DNA of 64,000 bases from Candidatus Gastranaerophilales bacterium (GTDB lineage: Bacteria > Cyanobacteriota > Vampirovibrionia > Gastranaerophilales > Gastranaerophilaceae). The notes beneath the pieces were generated by a model. It had not been told where the DNA came from. It made no database searches and saw only the letters and a program-made list of their open reading frames with translations. The DNA lies in the NCBI GenBank assembly GCA_944323155.1, contig CALURL010000001.1, forward strand, positions 179,256 through 243,255. Direction: 5' to 3'. Both the position numbers and the translations under genes were made by a program. Of the stretch, positions 8,982 to 18,822 are shown in pieces (within the stretch, counting starts at the first letter, position 1; every line of letters begins with the position of its first letter).

Positions 8982-10283
8982 TTAAAATATTATAACCGCC
9001 AGCACTGCAAAAACAATTAACGGGATATTATAGTGCAAAAATGTTGGAATACAGGTATCTTTTATATGATCATGCTGCCCGTCAGCATTTAAACCTGCAG
9101 TTGGACCCAGTGTAGTTCCGGATGCAGGAGAGCCAGCATCCCCCAAAGCCGCTGCTGAAGTAAAGACAATTATTGCTTCCATAGGATTAAATCCTAATTT
9201 TAAAAATATTGGAACAAACAAAACCGCAAGAATAGGAATGGTGCCAAAAGACGTACCAATTCCGATAGTAATAAGCAAACCGACAAACAACATTAAAATT
9301 GTTGCAATTAATTTGCTTCCAAGCATAAACGGAACTAAAGATGATACAAGAGAATCAACTCCGCCAGTAGCATTCAATACACCGGCAAACCCTGCAGCAA
9401 CAAGCATTACAAAAGCGACATAACCCATTAAACCAATACCCTCATTTATCAAAGTATCCATTTTTTCAGGGTCAATTGTTCTAGTGCCAAAAATTATTGT
9501 TAAACCTATTAACGCTCCTAAAGGCAACGATTTTGTCCATAATTGCACACCAAGAGTTGCAATTGCAGCTAAAAAAGTTATATAATGGCTTCCCGTAAAA
9601 CGTAACGAACGTCTTCTTTCTTTTTTAATCTCTAAATTTTCATATTCTCTTGGTTTTCTGTAAGAAATAAATATTGCAAACAAAAGTCCAACTAAAAGCC
9701 CAATTCCAAGAAACCAAACAGATTTCCAAATATCAGCCACAGAAGTCTGCATTCCATTTGCAGTTAGATTATCTGCCAGCAAACGCTGAAAAATTAAGCC
9801 AAAGCCAGCCGGGAATACAATATACGGAGTAACAAGTCCAAATGCAAGAGCACAGGCAACAGCCCTTCTATCAAGCTTTAACCTATTCATAACATAAAGC
9901 AATGGAGGAATTATTACAGGTATAAACGCAATATGAACAGGAATTAAGTTCTGAGAAGCACAAGCAAGTAATGTAAGAATTAACAATAAAATAAATTTAT
10001 TATTTTTTATCATTAGAGCAATTCTTTTTGCAAGTACATCCGCTAAGCCTGTATGAGCCATAGCCGCTGCAAAAGTTCCAAGCAGAATATAACTCAAAGC
10101 AGTTTCACTATTCTTCCCCATACCTTGAATAAATATATCCATAATTTGCTGTGCATGCATCCCAGCGCACTTGCCCGCAACAATTGCAGATATTATCAAT
10201 GCCAGTAGAACATTAATACGGCATAAACAAAGAACACAAAGCAATATGACCGATATAATTATAGGGTTAATCAATAATTCCAT
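8982..10283 (-). CDS. Na+/H+ antiporter-like permease (NhaC/YuiF-type)
   Basis: A 433-residue polytopic membrane protein with about 11 hydrophobic segments and a cytoplasmic basic loop near residues 205-230 (SYRKPREYENLEIKKERRRS). The C-terminal signature AALGDAGSPASGTTLGPTAG followed by DGQHDHIKDTCIPTF is typical of the YuiF/HI1586 branch of the NhaC ion-transporter family, some of which may carry amino acids instead of Na+/H+. Substrate is therefore open. The start follows GGAAAAA. It sits 19 bp downstream of thyX on the same strand and may be co-transcribed; its stop lies 6 bp from the end of the convergent tRNA-Arg. Confidence 0.85.
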   Translation of the reverse strand: MELLINPIIISVILLCVLCLCRINVLLALIISAIVAGKCAGMHAQQIMDIFIQGMGKNSETALSYILLGTFAAAMAHTGLADVLAKRIALMIKNNKFILLLILTLLACASQNLIPVHIAFIPVIIPPLLYVMNRLKLDRRAVACALAFGLVTPYIVFPAGFGLIFQRLLADNLTANGMQTSVADIWKSVWFLGIGLLVGLLFAIFISYRKPREYENLEIKKERRRSLRFTGSHYITFLAAIATLGVQLWTKSLPLGALIGLTIIFGTRTIDPEKMDTLINEGIGLMGYVAFVMLVAAGFAGVLNATGGVDSLVSSLVPFMLGSKLIATILMLFVGLLITIGIGTSFGTIPILAVLFVPIFLKLGFNPMEAIIVFTSAAALGDAGSPASGTTLGPTAGLNADGQHDHIKDTCIPTFLHYNIPLIVFAVLAVIIF

Positions 10284-10302
10284 AAAATTTTTCCAACAAA
10301 AC

Positions 10303-11016
10303 TTATTTTACGTTGACTAATTCATCAAATTTTGGTTTTCGTCCGCAAGATTTATCCTCATCGCAAAAACCTAATCTTTCGCATTTTGGCACAAGATAAG
10401 GTTTTAGCCATGGTTCTTCTGCAACCAAAGCCTCACACATTTTTTTAACAAGTGTTCTAATCTCATATTGAGCTCTTGTGCATAATCTTAAATTTGCAAG
10501 GTGAATCATTTCTCTTAAATTCAAACTTGCAACAAGAGAGCTTGCAGCAGCATTTGGAAGAACAAAACGGGCGTCTTCTGCAGGGATACCAGCCTCAACA
10601 AATTCTTGATATTGAGCAGAAATTTGCGCCATAAAATCTTCAAATTTTTGTTTTAACTCAGGATTACGCTCAATAGTCGGAGGAATGATATAATCAAATT
10701 GGCCTTTTTCTTTTACATAACGCTGAGACTTCTGAGAAAATGACATATGTCTATGTCTTACCAACTGGTGCGTGCATGCTCTGGAAACATTTGAGATTGC
10801 AAAACTTACCTGAATATGTTCAATAGTGGAATAATGACCAGATGAAATCACTCTTTCTATAAGTTTAAGCATTTTGGTTTCATCATCAGTACTATTGTAA
10901 ATATTTATTGGATAATCCGCACTATAGCATGTTCTGCAGGCAGTATAAACAGTCTTTAACATATTTTCCGGCTTTGAAATCAAATTTACAACCGGTTGAT
11001 TATTTTCTTGCATCAT
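10303..11016 (-). CDS. thyX: Flavin-dependent thymidylate synthase
   Basis: Converts dUMP to dTMP with methylenetetrahydrofolate, FAD and NADPH. The 237-residue protein has the diagnostic ThyX motif RHRHMSFSQKSQRY at residues 87-100 (RHRxxSxxxxSxR) and the conserved C-terminal-half segment NLREMIHLANLRLCTRAQYEIR. It has a Cys-rich tail (CERLGFCDEDKSCGRKP) that looks like an added metal site, as in several clostridial-type ThyX. Starts are adjacent ATGs at 11016 and 11013, after AGAGAGGG. This enzyme replaces ThyA in organisms that lack it; no thyA is seen here. Confidence 0.95.
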   Translation of the reverse strand: MMQENNQPVVNLISKPENMLKTVYTACRTCYSADYPINIYNSTDDETKMLKLIERVISSGHYSTIEHIQVSFAISNVSRACTHQLVRHRHMSFSQKSQRYVKEKGQFDYIIPPTIERNPELKQKFEDFMAQISAQYQEFVEAGIPAEDARFVLPNAAASSLVASLNLREMIHLANLRLCTRAQYEIRTLVKKMCEALVAEEPWLKPYLVPKCERLGFCDEDKSCGRKPKFDELVNVK

Positions 11017-11192
11017 ATTAAATATCCCTCTCTTAAAAATCTTATAAAAACAATTATAACACTCTCAAAGATAGAATGTTAAAATGTAAATTTTTGTAGA
11101 GAAATTAAAATTAATTATACAGAGAGAATACACAACCCATTTGACAGTAACAAAGTAAAATAGTAAAATCAAAATATTAAGAGGAGAAAAAA

Positions 11193-12467
11193 ATGGAAAC
11201 CAAAGCAGTAATACTTGCAGCCGGAAAAGGCACAAGAATGAAATCAAATACCCCGAAAGTGTTGCATAAAATTTTCGAAAAGCCTTTATTAGGCTATGTT
11301 CTTGATAATGTAAAAAATATTGTAAGTGAATCTTTTGTAATAGTAGGTCATCATGCAGAAGAAGTAACCAATTTTGTTGAAAAAAATTATGAACTTGCGA
11401 AAACCGTATTGCAGTCACCACAACTTGGTACAGGACATGCTGTTTCAATGGTATGTCCGGAATTGGAAAACTTTGAAGGTCAGGTAATAATTCTTTGCGG
11501 TGACACACCTTTAATTACAGAAGATACTTTAAAAAATTTTATAGAAACTCATAACAGTTTAAAATCAGATTTAACCGTAATGAGCACGATTTTTGATAAT
11601 CCGACAAATTATGGAAGAATTATCCGAGATAAAGATAATTCATTGAAATGCATTATAGAAGAAAAAGATGCAACGCCTGAAGAGAAATCTGTAAAAGAAG
11701 TTAATGCCGGGATATACTGCTTGAACTGGGAAAAGATAAAACCAGCTTTTTCACAATTGACCAGCAATAATGCTCAAGGAGAATATTACCTTACGGATAT
11801 CATTGCCTGGGGAAAACAGCATAATCTTAATGTAAACGCATATATTTTAGAAAACAGTGATGAAATTTACGGAATAAATTCGCGTTCAAACCTTGCCACA
11901 GCAACAAGAATTTTGAATGAAAGAAAATTAAATGCATTGATGGATAATGGAGTTACGATTGTAGATCCTTCATCAACATGGATTTCAGAAGATACCGAAA
12001 TTGGTTCTGATACCGTAATCTATCCTGCAACATACATTGAAGGTAAAAATAAAATAGGCAGCAACTGTAAAATAGGGCCTTGCGCTCATCTTAGAGGCGA
12101 TGTTGAAATTGCTGATAATTGTAAGATAGGGAATTTTGTAGAAGTAAAAAAAGCAAAAATTTTAAACAATACAAATGCAGGCCATTTAAGCTACATCGGA
12201 GACAGTGAAATCGGTGCACACGTAAATATCGGCGCAGGAACGATTACTGCAAATTATGACCCGATAACAAAAATTAAAAGTAAAACAATTCTTAAAGATA
12301 ATGTTAAAATCGGTTCAAACACCGTCCTTGTAGCACCTGTAAAAATAGGTGAAGGAACAAATATAGGCGCAGGAAGTGTAATTACAAAAAATATCGGCGA
12401 ATGGGCTCTTGGCTTAACCCGTGCTCCGTTAAAAATTATTGAAAATTGGGTAAAAAATAAAGTATAA
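11193..12467 (+). CDS. glmU: Bifunctional GlcNAc-1-P uridyltransferase / GlcN-1-P acetyltransferase
   Basis: Makes UDP-GlcNAc for peptidoglycan and lipid A. Residues 1-225 form the pyrophosphorylase domain with LAAGKGTRMKSNTPKVLH, the CGDTPL metal site and GEYYLTDII. Residues 240-424 form a left-handed beta-helix acetyltransferase with hexapeptide repeats, the LRGDVEI...NFVEVKKAKI catalytic region, HLSYIGDSEIG and GAGTITANYD. It is 424 residues, about 30 shorter than E. coli GlmU, losing mainly the C-terminal tail. The start follows GAGGAG. glmS, the first enzyme of the route, is 10 kb away. A terminator follows at 12562. Confidence 0.96.
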   Translation: METKAVILAAGKGTRMKSNTPKVLHKIFEKPLLGYVLDNVKNIVSESFVIVGHHAEEVTNFVEKNYELAKTVLQSPQLGTGHAVSMVCPELENFEGQVIILCGDTPLITEDTLKNFIETHNSLKSDLTVMSTIFDNPTNYGRIIRDKDNSLKCIIEEKDATPEEKSVKEVNAGIYCLNWEKIKPAFSQLTSNNAQGEYYLTDIIAWGKQHNLNVNAYILENSDEIYGINSRSNLATATRILNERKLNALMDNGVTIVDPSSTWISEDTEIGSDTVIYPATYIEGKNKIGSNCKIGPCAHLRGDVEIADNCKIGNFVEVKKAKILNNTNAGHLSYIGDSEIGAHVNIGAGTITANYDPITKIKSKTILKDNVKIGSNTVLVAPVKIGEGTNIGAGSVITKNIGEWALGLTRAPLKIIENWVKNKV

Positions 12468-12561
12468 TTAATTAAAAAGAAAACTCCTGCATTTAAAAAT
12501 TTTATGGGAGAAGGAATGAAATGTAATTGTTAAAAAAAAGTAAATCGAAAAAAGTAGATTT

Positions 12562-12591
12562 AAAATTCCTCAATTTTGGGGAATTTTTTTT
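12562..12591 (+). terminator. Rho-independent terminator after glmU
   Basis: Stem AAAATTCC / GGAATTTT with a 10-nt loop followed by a T-run, 94 bp after the glmU stop and just before the MFS gene. Confidence 0.7.
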
Positions 12592-12609
12592 ATATGATAA
12601 AATTAAACT

Positions 12610-14007
12610 ATGAGCACTAAAGAGATAAAATGGACAATGTTTGTAATCACGGCAGTAGGCAATTTTATTGCCATGCTTGATTCAACATCAGTAAATCTTG
12701 CATTATACCCTATGGCCGTTGATTTGCACGTAACAATGGGACAAATCCAATGGGTTATGATTGCATATATGCTTGTTCTAACAGTTTTTTTACCATTTTT
12801 TGGAAAACTCGGCGACATATTTCCAAAAAATAAACTTTATACAGTAGGTTTTTCATTATTTGCTCTTGGGGCTTTTTTAAATACAACTGCAGGAAGTTTT
12901 TGGCTATTAATATGCTATAGATGTCTTGAAGCTCTTGGGGCTTCAATAATGCTTTCAAACGCTCAAGCAATTATTGCCACAATTTTCAAAAACGAACGAC
13001 GCGGCAAAGCACTAGGCTTAAACGGCTGTATTGTAGCTATTGGCGGAATGAGCGGGCCTGCATTGGGAGGAATTTTAATTAATTCATTCGGCTGGCATTC
13101 AGTTTTTATTCCTTGTATTCCTGTTGCATTAATAGGTGCTTATTATGCTTGGAAAATGCTTCCTCACAGTATTAATACAGATATCAAAAACTTTAAATTT
13201 GACTACAAGGGTTTCATATATTTTACAATAAGCTTGTTTGCCCTTCTGCTTGGAATATCTGAAGGTCACAGCTGGGGCTGGCACTCTATTAAAATAATAT
13301 TTCTCGGATGCTTAGCATTAGTTTTTGGAATATTATTCTACATAAGAGACCATCATATAAATTATCCTTTAATTAATTTTGAAATGTTTAAAGTAAAGCA
13401 ATTTACGTTTGGAAATCTTGCTGTAATGCTTTCATATATGGCAATGTATACAAATAGCATTTTGCTGCCGTTTTTCTTACAGGAAATTTTAAAATATAAC
13501 CCGCTTGTAACAGGGCTTTTAATCCTGCCGTATTCAGTAACTCTTTCTTTTATAGCTCCAATAGCAGGAAGATTATCCGGTAAATACGGCAGCAGATATT
13601 TAACAATAGCCGGTCCAATAGTATATTGCATTGCACTAACTATGTTTACCTTGTATGGAAAAAATGCTGCAATGTGGCAAATCATTCTAGCATCAGGAAT
13701 AATGGGAATCGGAAATGGGTTGTTTCAATCACCTTCCAATAATGCAATTATGACAAGTGTAGAACACGAACAACTCGGACTTGCATCTGGAATTCTTGCA
13801 CTGTCTAGAAATATGGGAAATATTCTAGGAGTTGCGGTTACAATAACTCTTTTTGAAACATTCCGGAATATTTTTATAGAAAATGGCAAAGTTTACGATA
13901 TTGCATTCTTAACCTCATACAAAGTAACAATGTGTTTTGGAATTTTATTTGGCTTGTTATGCATGTCATTCGCGTATATTGCCTACAAACCGCATAAAAC
14001 GAATTAA
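12610..14007 (+). CDS. MFS transporter, DHA2 (EmrB/QacA-like) family
   Basis: A 465-residue inner-membrane drug:H+ antiporter-like protein with about 14 hydrophobic segments. Family marks are the first helix ending LDSTSVNLALYPMAVDL (motif D1, LDxTxVNVALP), the loop GKLGDIFPKNKLY (motif A) and the motif C-like GGMSGPALGGILINSFGWHSVFI. Substrate is unknown; DHA2 pumps usually expel lipophilic cations or other antimicrobials. There is no Shine-Dalgarno site. TAAAAT lies exactly 6 nt before the ATG, suggesting a leaderless message. The 3' end nearly touches the convergent pilin gene 2. Confidence 0.88.
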   Translation: MSTKEIKWTMFVITAVGNFIAMLDSTSVNLALYPMAVDLHVTMGQIQWVMIAYMLVLTVFLPFFGKLGDIFPKNKLYTVGFSLFALGAFLNTTAGSFWLLICYRCLEALGASIMLSNAQAIIATIFKNERRGKALGLNGCIVAIGGMSGPALGGILINSFGWHSVFIPCIPVALIGAYYAWKMLPHSINTDIKNFKFDYKGFIYFTISLFALLLGISEGHSWGWHSIKIIFLGCLALVFGILFYIRDHHINYPLINFEMFKVKQFTFGNLAVMLSYMAMYTNSILLPFFLQEILKYNPLVTGLLILPYSVTLSFIAPIAGRLSGKYGSRYLTIAGPIVYCIALTMFTLYGKNAAMWQIILASGIMGIGNGLFQSPSNNAIMTSVEHEQLGLASGILALSRNMGNILGVAVTITLFETFRNIFIENGKVYDIAFLTSYKVTMCFGILFGLLCMSFAYIAYKPHKTN

Positions 14008-14009
14008 TC

Positions 14010-14821
14010 CTATTCATATTTGCCAGGCGTATAATTTTCAGTTTTGATTAGCTTATCATTTGCAAGAACATAGTTAAGATTTCCACGCGTATCATCCGAA
14101 TAGCCCATTATATCTTGATCAAATCCAAAGCCAAAATAATCAATACCTACTTGATTTGGCCCCTTAAGTCCATTTGTATCAAAAAATATCCAACCACAAA
14201 CATTATTTCCAGTATAATAGCCTTTATGTCCTGTTGGACTTGATGGATCTGGAATAAAATATCCGTTTTCATCTTTTTCATTTGCCCAATATTGTTTTTT
14301 ACAACTGCCGCCATATCTTAAAGCCTCAGAATATATAGCTATGAACGTACCGTCAGCTAATACAGCTCTACTCTCACTCAATTCATAAGCTTGGCGAGTA
14401 TTACCGGAGCCATCATTTAACTTTTTGTATTGCTTTACTGTATATTTACCACCACAAGAGTCTATATTTGAAGAATCACAAATTTGAACTATATTTAAAT
14501 ATTTAGAAAGAGATTTTAGTATTTCGTAATCAGAAGTTCCTGCTGTGAAAAAATAAAAATAATCGCCAATTGTTCCATTATCAGCATTCCAACGGTTAAC
14601 AGCATTCAAAGCCGTAGAATATGATTTTTTGGCAGCCGTGACAAATTGTTTTTGTCTATAATCTGCAATTAAATTTGGCAGCGTCAATGCCGCAACTATT
14701 CCAATAATACCTAAAGTTATTAAAACTTCAGCTAAAGTGAATGCACCAAACCTGCCGCAAAAGGAGACTAGGCCTGTGCCCCCCCCCCGTGAAGCTCATT
14801 AAGTAAATTTTTCTTTTCCAT
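14010..14821 (-). CDS. Phase-variable prepilin-like protein 2, OFF (G10)
   Basis: Start ATG 14821 follows AAGGAGATAAG. The peptide MEKKNLLNELH is followed by G10 and then GCA CAG GCC TAG, a stop four codons after the tract. With 11 Gs the frame would read GGGGTGLVSFCGRFGAFTLAEV and continue into a 270-residue prepilin. The pilin body has the helix FTLAEVLITLGIIGIVAALTLPNLI, then ADYRQKQF, several Cys and the FDTNGLKGPNQVG loop. It belongs with pilin 5 by sequence. The MFS gene ends 2 bp away on the other strand. As read it makes only a 17-residue peptide. Confidence 0.82.
14779..14788 (-). repeat. Homopolymer G10 tract in pilin gene 2
   Basis: Ten Cs on the plus strand, eleven codons after the start. 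The flank TGTGCC...CCGT matches the other tracts. OFF at ten, ON at eleven. Confidence 0.95.
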
Positions 14822-14975
14822 ATCTTATCTCCTTACAATATAAATCACTATTATTATAAAATATTATATTAATTTTTTCAAGTAACTAACGGTCTTGAAA
14901 AAATATTATGAGCAAGATAGAATAAAATTAGAAAATTTACCCTTAAAAAATTTAATTAAAGAAAGACTGGGATTT

Positions 14976-16775
14976 ATGACAAATACGAATGAAAAAATAA
15001 GAAATATAGCGATAATCGCTCACGTTGACCACGGCAAAACAACTCTTGTAGATTGCCTTTTAAAACAAGCCGGCGCCTTTCGCGCAAATCAACAGGTGCA
15101 GGAACGAGTTCTTGACAGCAACGATTTAGAAAGAGAACGCGGTATTACAATTTTATCTAAAAATATTTCAATAAATTACAAAGATACAAAAATTAACGTA
15201 GTAGACACCCCCGGACACGCAGATTTCGGCGGAGAAGTTGAACGAGTTCTAGGAATGGTTGATGGCGCACTTTTAATTGTTGATGCCGCAGAAGGACCAA
15301 TGCCGCAAACAAGATTTGTGCTGTCTAAAGCTCTTGAATTAGGCTTAAAAATTATTGTTGTAATCAACAAGATTGATAAACCTGCTGCAGAACCATTAAC
15401 TGCACTTGATAAAGTTTTTGACTTATTCACAGAACTTACAGACAGAGAAGATTTGATTGATTTCCCATTCATTTTCTCTAGCAGTCTAAACGGATTTGCA
15501 ATAAAAGATTTGGATGACGAAAGAAAAGATATGACTCCGCTTTTAGATTGTATACTGGAAAATATTAAACCACCTAAAGGCGATGCGACAAAACCTTTAC
15601 AATTCAGAGCAACAACACTTGATTATAACGAGTATGTAGGCAGAATTGTTATAGGACGAATTGAAAACGGAAAAGTAAAATCTCAAGAACAAGTTTGTGT
15701 TGTTCACGCTGATGGAAGCCAGGAAAAAGGGAAAATTACAAAACTATTCGGCTTCCACGACTTAGGCAGAATAGAAATAGATGAAGCGTATGCCGGAGAT
15801 ATAGTTGGAATAGCAGGATTTTCAGACATTCAAATCGGTGAAAGCATTTGCTCCATAAATGATCCACAGCCGCTTCCTCTGATAAAAGTTGATGAACCTA
15901 CATTACAGATGAATTTTTCAGTAAATGACAGCCCATTTGCAGGTACAGAAGGCAAATTCGTAACATCTAGACAATTAAGAAAACGCCTTTATGATGAACT
16001 TGAAAAAAATGTTAGTTTACGAGTAGAAGATACAGACAGTACAGATGTTTTCAGAGTATCCGGAAGAGGCGAACTTCACCTTGGCATATTAATTGAAACT
16101 ATGAGACGTGAAGGTTATGAATTCCAGGTTTCAAAGCCTGAAGTTATTTACAAAACCATTGACGGCAAACAGTGTGAACCTTATGAAAACTTGATAGTTG
16201 ATGTGCCAGAAGGTTATGCCGGAAGCTGTATAGATAGACTTTCTGGCAGAAAAGCCGAAATGAAAGAAATGAATAACAACAAAGGCAGAACAACAATGGT
16301 ATTCCATATTCCGGCACGCGGTCTTATCGGTTTTAGAAGCGAATTTATCCGCATGACACGCGGCGAAGGTATTATGTACCATACATTTTTGGAATACAGA
16401 CCATTTGCCGGAGATATTCCACGCCAAAGAAACGGGTCAATAATTGCCCACGAACAGGGAGAAGCTGTTCCATACGCACTTGCACAATACGAAGATAGAG
16501 GAACATTCTTCATAACTCCGAAAACAAAAGTTTATCGCGGAATGATTATCGGAGAATGCAATAAACCTCAAGATATCGTAGTTAATATCTGTAAAACAAA
16601 AAAATTAACCAATATGCGAAGTGCAACCGCAGATGTAATGGTTACCCTCCAAGCACACAAAGAAATGGCTCTGGAAGAATGCATGGAATACATTGGTGAT
16701 GACGAACTGGTAGAAATTACTCCACAAAATGTCAGAATAAGAAAAGCTGACTTAACTAAAAAAATATATAACTAA
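14976..16775 (+). CDS. typA: Ribosome-associated GTPase TypA/BipA
   Basis: Translation-factor GTPase that helps 50S assembly and stress adaptation. From ATG 14976 the 599 residues hold G1 AHVDHGKTT, switch-[10 protein letters not shown]3 [13 protein letters not shown]4 NKID, an EF-Tu-like domain II, an EF-G domain III/V region and the TypA-specific C-terminal domain. Length matches the family (about 600-615). The frame is open upstream to a TTG at 14895, which would add 27 residues not typical of TypA, so I use 14976 even though its Shine-Dalgarno site is weak. A strong hairpin terminator follows. Confidence 0.94.
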   Translation: MTNTNEKIRNIAIIAHVDHGKTTLVDCLLKQAGAFRANQQVQERVLDSNDLERERGITILSKNISINYKDTKINVVDTPGHADFGGEVERVLGMVDGALLIVDAAEGPMPQTRFVLSKALELGLKIIVVINKIDKPAAEPLTALDKVFDLFTELTDREDLIDFPFIFSSSLNGFAIKDLDDERKDMTPLLDCILENIKPPKGDATKPLQFRATTLDYNEYVGRIVIGRIENGKVKSQEQVCVVHADGSQEKGKITKLFGFHDLGRIEIDEAYAGDIVGIAGFSDIQIGESICSINDPQPLPLIKVDEPTLQMNFSVNDSPFAGTEGKFVTSRQLRKRLYDELEKNVSLRVEDTDSTDVFRVSGRGELHLGILIETMRREGYEFQVSKPEVIYKTIDGKQCEPYENLIVDVPEGYAGSCIDRLSGRKAEMKEMNNNKGRTTMVFHIPARGLIGFRSEFIRMTRGEGIMYHTFLEYRPFAGDIPRQRNGSIIAHEQGEAVPYALAQYEDRGTFFITPKTKVYRGMIIGECNKPQDIVVNICKTKKLTNMRSATADVMVTLQAHKEMALEECMEYIGDDELVEITPQNVRIRKADLTKKIYN

Positions 16776-16778
16776 ATT

Positions 16779-16807
16779 AAAAGCCTCCTTGAAAAGGGAG
16801 GCTTTTT
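16779..16807 (+). terminator. Terminator between typA and pilin gene 3
   Basis: Perfect stem AAAAGCCTCC / GGGAGGCTTTT with a short loop and T-run; it can also serve the convergent pilin gene 3. Confidence 0.9.
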
Positions 16808-16813
16808 AACTAA

Positions 16814-17538
16814 CTACCACGGATAATCGTCTTCGAATTCATAATTATCATATTTTATCAATAATGTTGCACACTTAATTGGGCTTTCTTTACACATAGA
16901 AATTGCTTTATCACGACTATTTGCATCAATTAATCCATCAGGACCAAAATCGATATTTTCACCAAGATAAGTTGCTCTTTCTGATTTTTTATGACAAAAT
17001 TCAAAACCAAATCTGTCTGAACCCAATTTATTTGGAGACTTATCTGCATTTGCATCAAAAATCATAGACATACAACCGCCATTCCAGATTGCAATTGAGG
17101 TACCATCTGCTAGATATACAATAGCTCTGGATGAATACATAGTATCTTCACCAGTTCCCTTTTCTATTCTTAGCGTTTTTATATACGGTGCAAAATACTT
17201 ATTCCAGAATTTTACAGTTTCATCGTAATTCTTTGATGCAGCAGCATCTTCGTCCTCATCGGTTAAATTAGCAGAACGAGACCAGTCCTCTGACATTCCA
17301 TGATCGAGTTCAGATTGAATAATTGCTTGTGAAAAAACACTGTAAAACTTTTTTAAACGTGCAGAAGTTTCTTTTCTTCCAGAATTTTGCATCAAAGTTG
17401 GCATGGTTAAGGAGGCAACTACACCGATAATACCTATAGTTACTAAGACTTCAGCCAACGTAAATGCTTTACGATTGTTGGAAAAGGAGACTACGCCTGT
17501 GCCCCCCCCCCGTCAAGACTTCTAAACAAATTTTTCAT
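16814..17538 (-). CDS. Phase-variable prepilin-like protein 3, OFF (G10)
   Basis: Start ATG 17538 follows AAGGAGATAATGT. MKNLFRSLD is followed by G10 and GCA CAG GCG TAG. With 11 Gs translation would read GGGGTGVVSFSNNRKAFTLAEV and give 241 residues. The body has the helix FTLAEVLVTIGIIGVVASL, a helical spine continuation MPTLMQNSGRKETSARLKKFYSVFSQ (given in part), a FDANADKSPNKLG loop and the C-terminus EFEDDYPW, which places it with pilins 4 and 6. The Asp-rich loop may bind calcium, as in some pseudopilins (inference). It lies between typA and a YibE/F gene with no pilus operon nearby. Confidence 0.82.
17502..17511 (-). repeat. Homopolymer G10 tract in pilin gene 3
   Basis: Ten Cs on the plus strand, nine codons after the start. 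Flanks are almost identical to tracts 2 and 7 (AAAAGGAGACTA upstream on the plus strand). Confidence 0.95.
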
Positions 17539-17640
17539 ACATTATCTCCTTATTTTTCTACAAAATGATTATAAATTAATTTTGAAATTTTTACAAGATT
17601 AAAATTTTTATGCTAATCTAAATTAACAAGGGGAGAAATT

Positions 17641-18762
17641 ATGAAAAAAATATTGATTATTATATTTTTAATTCTAGGAATATTCACACCTGCAATCGCA
17701 GAAGACAAAACAGTTATGCCATCAGAAACAGGCATTGTTGAAAGTATTAAATACGAAGATATAGACGGGCTTAATCAAGGCGAACAAACGACAAAACAAG
17801 AAGTTACAGTCCGCGTTCTTACAGGGGAATTTAAAGGGACTGAAAGAATTATAGACAACATGCTGACCGGAAATCCTGCTTATGATATTCAACTATCAAA
17901 GGGGGACAAAGTTGTTCTTCATCTGGAACCTGTTTCTGAAACTGTAGCAAGCGCTGATGATGTTAACTTCTATATTGCAGATATTCAACGTGATAATCAA
18001 ATATTTATTTTTGTTGGAATATTCTTTGCACTACTCATTCTTATCGGCCACAAAAAAGGCTTAACAAGCATAATCTCAATCGTTTCCACAATAGCGTTAA
18101 TCTTTTTAATGCTAATGCCAATGATTTTAAGTGGTTTCTGTCCAATTGCATCAGCAGTTCTGGTATGTATTTTATCAACAATAATTACCATTTATCTTGT
18201 TGGTGGATTTAACTCAAAAAGTTCTGCAGCAGTAATTGGTACAATGCTCAGCTTGATATTTGCCGGCGGACTTTCAATTATAGCAATATACTTTGCTCAT
18301 CTAACAGGATTTGCAGGAGAAGAAAATATGTTTCTTTACACAGCACGTCCTGACTTAAACTTCGAGGGAATACTATCAGCTTCGATGATTATTGCGGCAC
18401 TTGGAGCACTAATGGATACAGCAATTTCTATTGCCAGCACAATTAATGAAATTTACCTGACCAACAAAGACCTCGGTATAAAACAACTTTTTACATCAGG
18501 AATGAATGTAGGACGTGATATTATCGGAACAATGTCTAATACATTAATTCTTGTATATCTTGGAAGTTCATTACCGCTTGTACTTTTATCAAGCAATATT
18601 GATATGAACAAATTTTTCAATCTTAATCAGGTAGCAACTGAAATTCTATCAGCCTTAATCGGAAGTATTTCTATTCTTATATGTGTACCAATAACAGCAA
18701 TAGTTGCAGCAATTTTAATAAAAAGGCAAAAAGAAAAAATCAATTTTGACTTTAATAACTAG
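17641..18762 (+). CDS. YibE/F-family membrane protein
   Basis: A 373-residue protein with a cleavable signal (MKKILIIIFLILGIFTPAIAED), a periplasmic beta-rich domain of about 90 residues (VTVRVLTGEFKGTERIIDNML), then about eight membrane helices. The order and the segments FVGIFFALLILIGHKKG and GALMDTAISIASTINEI are typical of YibE/F proteins. Their biochemical role is not established; a transport function is suspected. The start follows GGGGAG. It is a single gene closed by a strong terminator. Confidence 0.85.
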   Translation: MKKILIIIFLILGIFTPAIAEDKTVMPSETGIVESIKYEDIDGLNQGEQTTKQEVTVRVLTGEFKGTERIIDNMLTGNPAYDIQLSKGDKVVLHLEPVSETVASADDVNFYIADIQRDNQIFIFVGIFFALLILIGHKKGLTSIISIVSTIALIFLMLMPMILSGFCPIASAVLVCILSTIITIYLVGGFNSKSSAAVIGTMLSLIFAGGLSIIAIYFAHLTGFAGEENMFLYTARPDLNFEGILSASMIIAALGALMDTAISIASTINEIYLTNKDLGIKQLFTSGMNVGRDIIGTMSNTLILVYLGSSLPLVLLSSNIDMNKFFNLNQVATEILSALIGSISILICVPITAIVAAILIKRQKEKINFDFNN

Positions 18763-18767
18763 AAAAA

Positions 18768-18802
18768 AAAGACTGTCATAATTTCTGACAGTCTTTCTTT
18801 TT
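18768..18802 (+). terminator. Terminator between the YibE/F gene and metK
   Basis: Perfect stem AAAGACTGTCA / TGACAGTCTTT with a 7-nt loop, T-rich on the plus strand and A-rich before it, so probably bidirectional for the convergent metK. Confidence 0.9.
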
Positions 18803-18822
18803 AAATATCCTTAATCAACCTG

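Noticed and set aside
14895..14975. Extended N-terminus of TypA from TTG 14895
   Set aside because: It adds 27 residues absent from the family and begins with TTG without a good ribosome site.
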